Of a stretch of DNA of 5,588 bases, positions 5,328 through 5,588 are shown in pieces. Source of the DNA: Deltaproteobacteria bacterium (GTDB lineage: Bacteria > Desulfobacterota > Desulfarculia > Desulfarculales > Desulfarculaceae). Position numbers and translations under genes: made by a program. Where the stretch lies: contig JAKAGJ010000183.1 in the NCBI GenBank assembly GCA_021815655.1, positions 1 to 5,588 of the forward strand, in the 5' to 3' direction. The notes under the pieces are model-generated. The model worked only from the letters and a program-made list of their open reading frames with translations, did not search any database and was not told the origin of the DNA. The number at the start of each line of letters is the position of its first letter. Position 1 is the first letter of the stretch.

Positions 5328-5588
5328 GCGGTTGGTTCGCCAAGCCAACCCGGCGACGCCATAACCCCCTCTGGCCATAGCCGTCAGGGCCAGCGCGGCG
5401 AAGCAGCCTCCCGCCTCTGTCCTGAACGAAACAACAGCAGAAGGCCAAGCGGTTTTTCTTTGTGCCCCACCCAGCCGCCCGGCCAAACCGAGTGGCCCCG
5501 GTGCGCGGGCCTGATCTTCGCCCCCACCGGGACAGCCCTCCGCCGGCCCCTTGGCCAATCGTGGCATTGACCAGACATGAGCATCCTG
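5328..5588. other. Intergenic region without a supported gene
   Basis: Several frames are open here on both strands, but none has convincing codon bias or family similarity. A weak palindrome, GGTTGG (5330-5335) with CCAACC (5345-5350), lies just upstream of the ppnP promoter. On the minus strand an ATG at 5578 has AGGA at 6-nt spacing and opens a 64-residue arginine/tryptophan/proline-rich frame ending at 5384; I do not regard it as a likely gene. On the plus strand ATG 5577 opens towards the right edge (M-S-I-L) but has no Shine-Dalgarno. The region is less GC-rich around 5425-5460, consistent with regulatory DNA for a gene beyond the window. Confidence 0.45.

Noticed and set aside
5440..5460. 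T-run (about 5453-5457) resembling an intrinsic terminator
   Set aside because: No stable GC stem precedes the T-run on the plus strand, and no plus-strand gene ends nearby.
5384..5578. Minus-strand 64-residue open frame with AGGA six bases before its ATG
   Set aside because: The composition (W, R, P, G) resembles translated noncoding GC-rich DNA, several other frames are equally open here, and no family pattern is seen.
5577..5588. Plus-strand ATG at the right edge as the start of a new gene
   Set aside because: Only four codons are visible, and there is no Shine-Dalgarno or promoter at suitable spacing, so it cannot be supported from this window.

Overview
This is a GC-rich bacterial window with strong third-position G/C bias. 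The signal peptide, PdxA, PpnP and the small LDLHTF-type Smr protein suggest a Gram-negative host. My best guess is a high-GC member of the Desulfobacterota (former Deltaproteobacteria), but this is a weak inference from gene style and the type of intergenic repeat. Nothing here fixes the taxon.

Left part (1-2492, minus strand): three tightly coupled genes, read right to left, look like a phage-type tail-tip or baseplate module. A 357-aa protein with a discoidin-like (F5/8 type C-like) middle overlaps a 175-aa protein by 8 bp. That protein's stop overlaps by one base the start of a larger protein that runs off the left edge. Upstream of the first gene there are no further phage genes. A 170-bp divergent gap leads straight into chromosomal housekeeping genes.

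Centre (2663-4511, plus strand): a short operon encodes a glutaredoxin-like thiol-redox protein, PdxA (4-hydroxythreonine-4-phosphate dehydrogenase, vitamin B6 synthesis) with a GTG start inside a 4-bp overlap, and an exported YkuD-type L,D-transpeptidase. A small Smr-domain protein (4506-4805, minus) converges on the transpeptidase gene. The two reading frames overlap tail to tail by 6 bp.

Right part (4806-5588): between the Smr gene and ppnP (a cupin-fold nucleoside phosphorylase, minus strand) lies an 85-bp nested inverted repeat. It consists of two oppositely oriented GTAG-plus-palindrome units, the form expected of a REP/BIME element. ppnP has a good Shine-Dalgarno and a convincing sigma-70-like promoter whose -35 and spacer lie inside a palindrome. 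The last ~260 bases contain no gene I can support.

No tRNA, rRNA, CRISPR array, integrase or insertion sequence was seen. The most noteworthy items are the REP/BIME element, the phage tail module that begins abruptly beside host genes, and the palindrome-embedded ppnP promoter.
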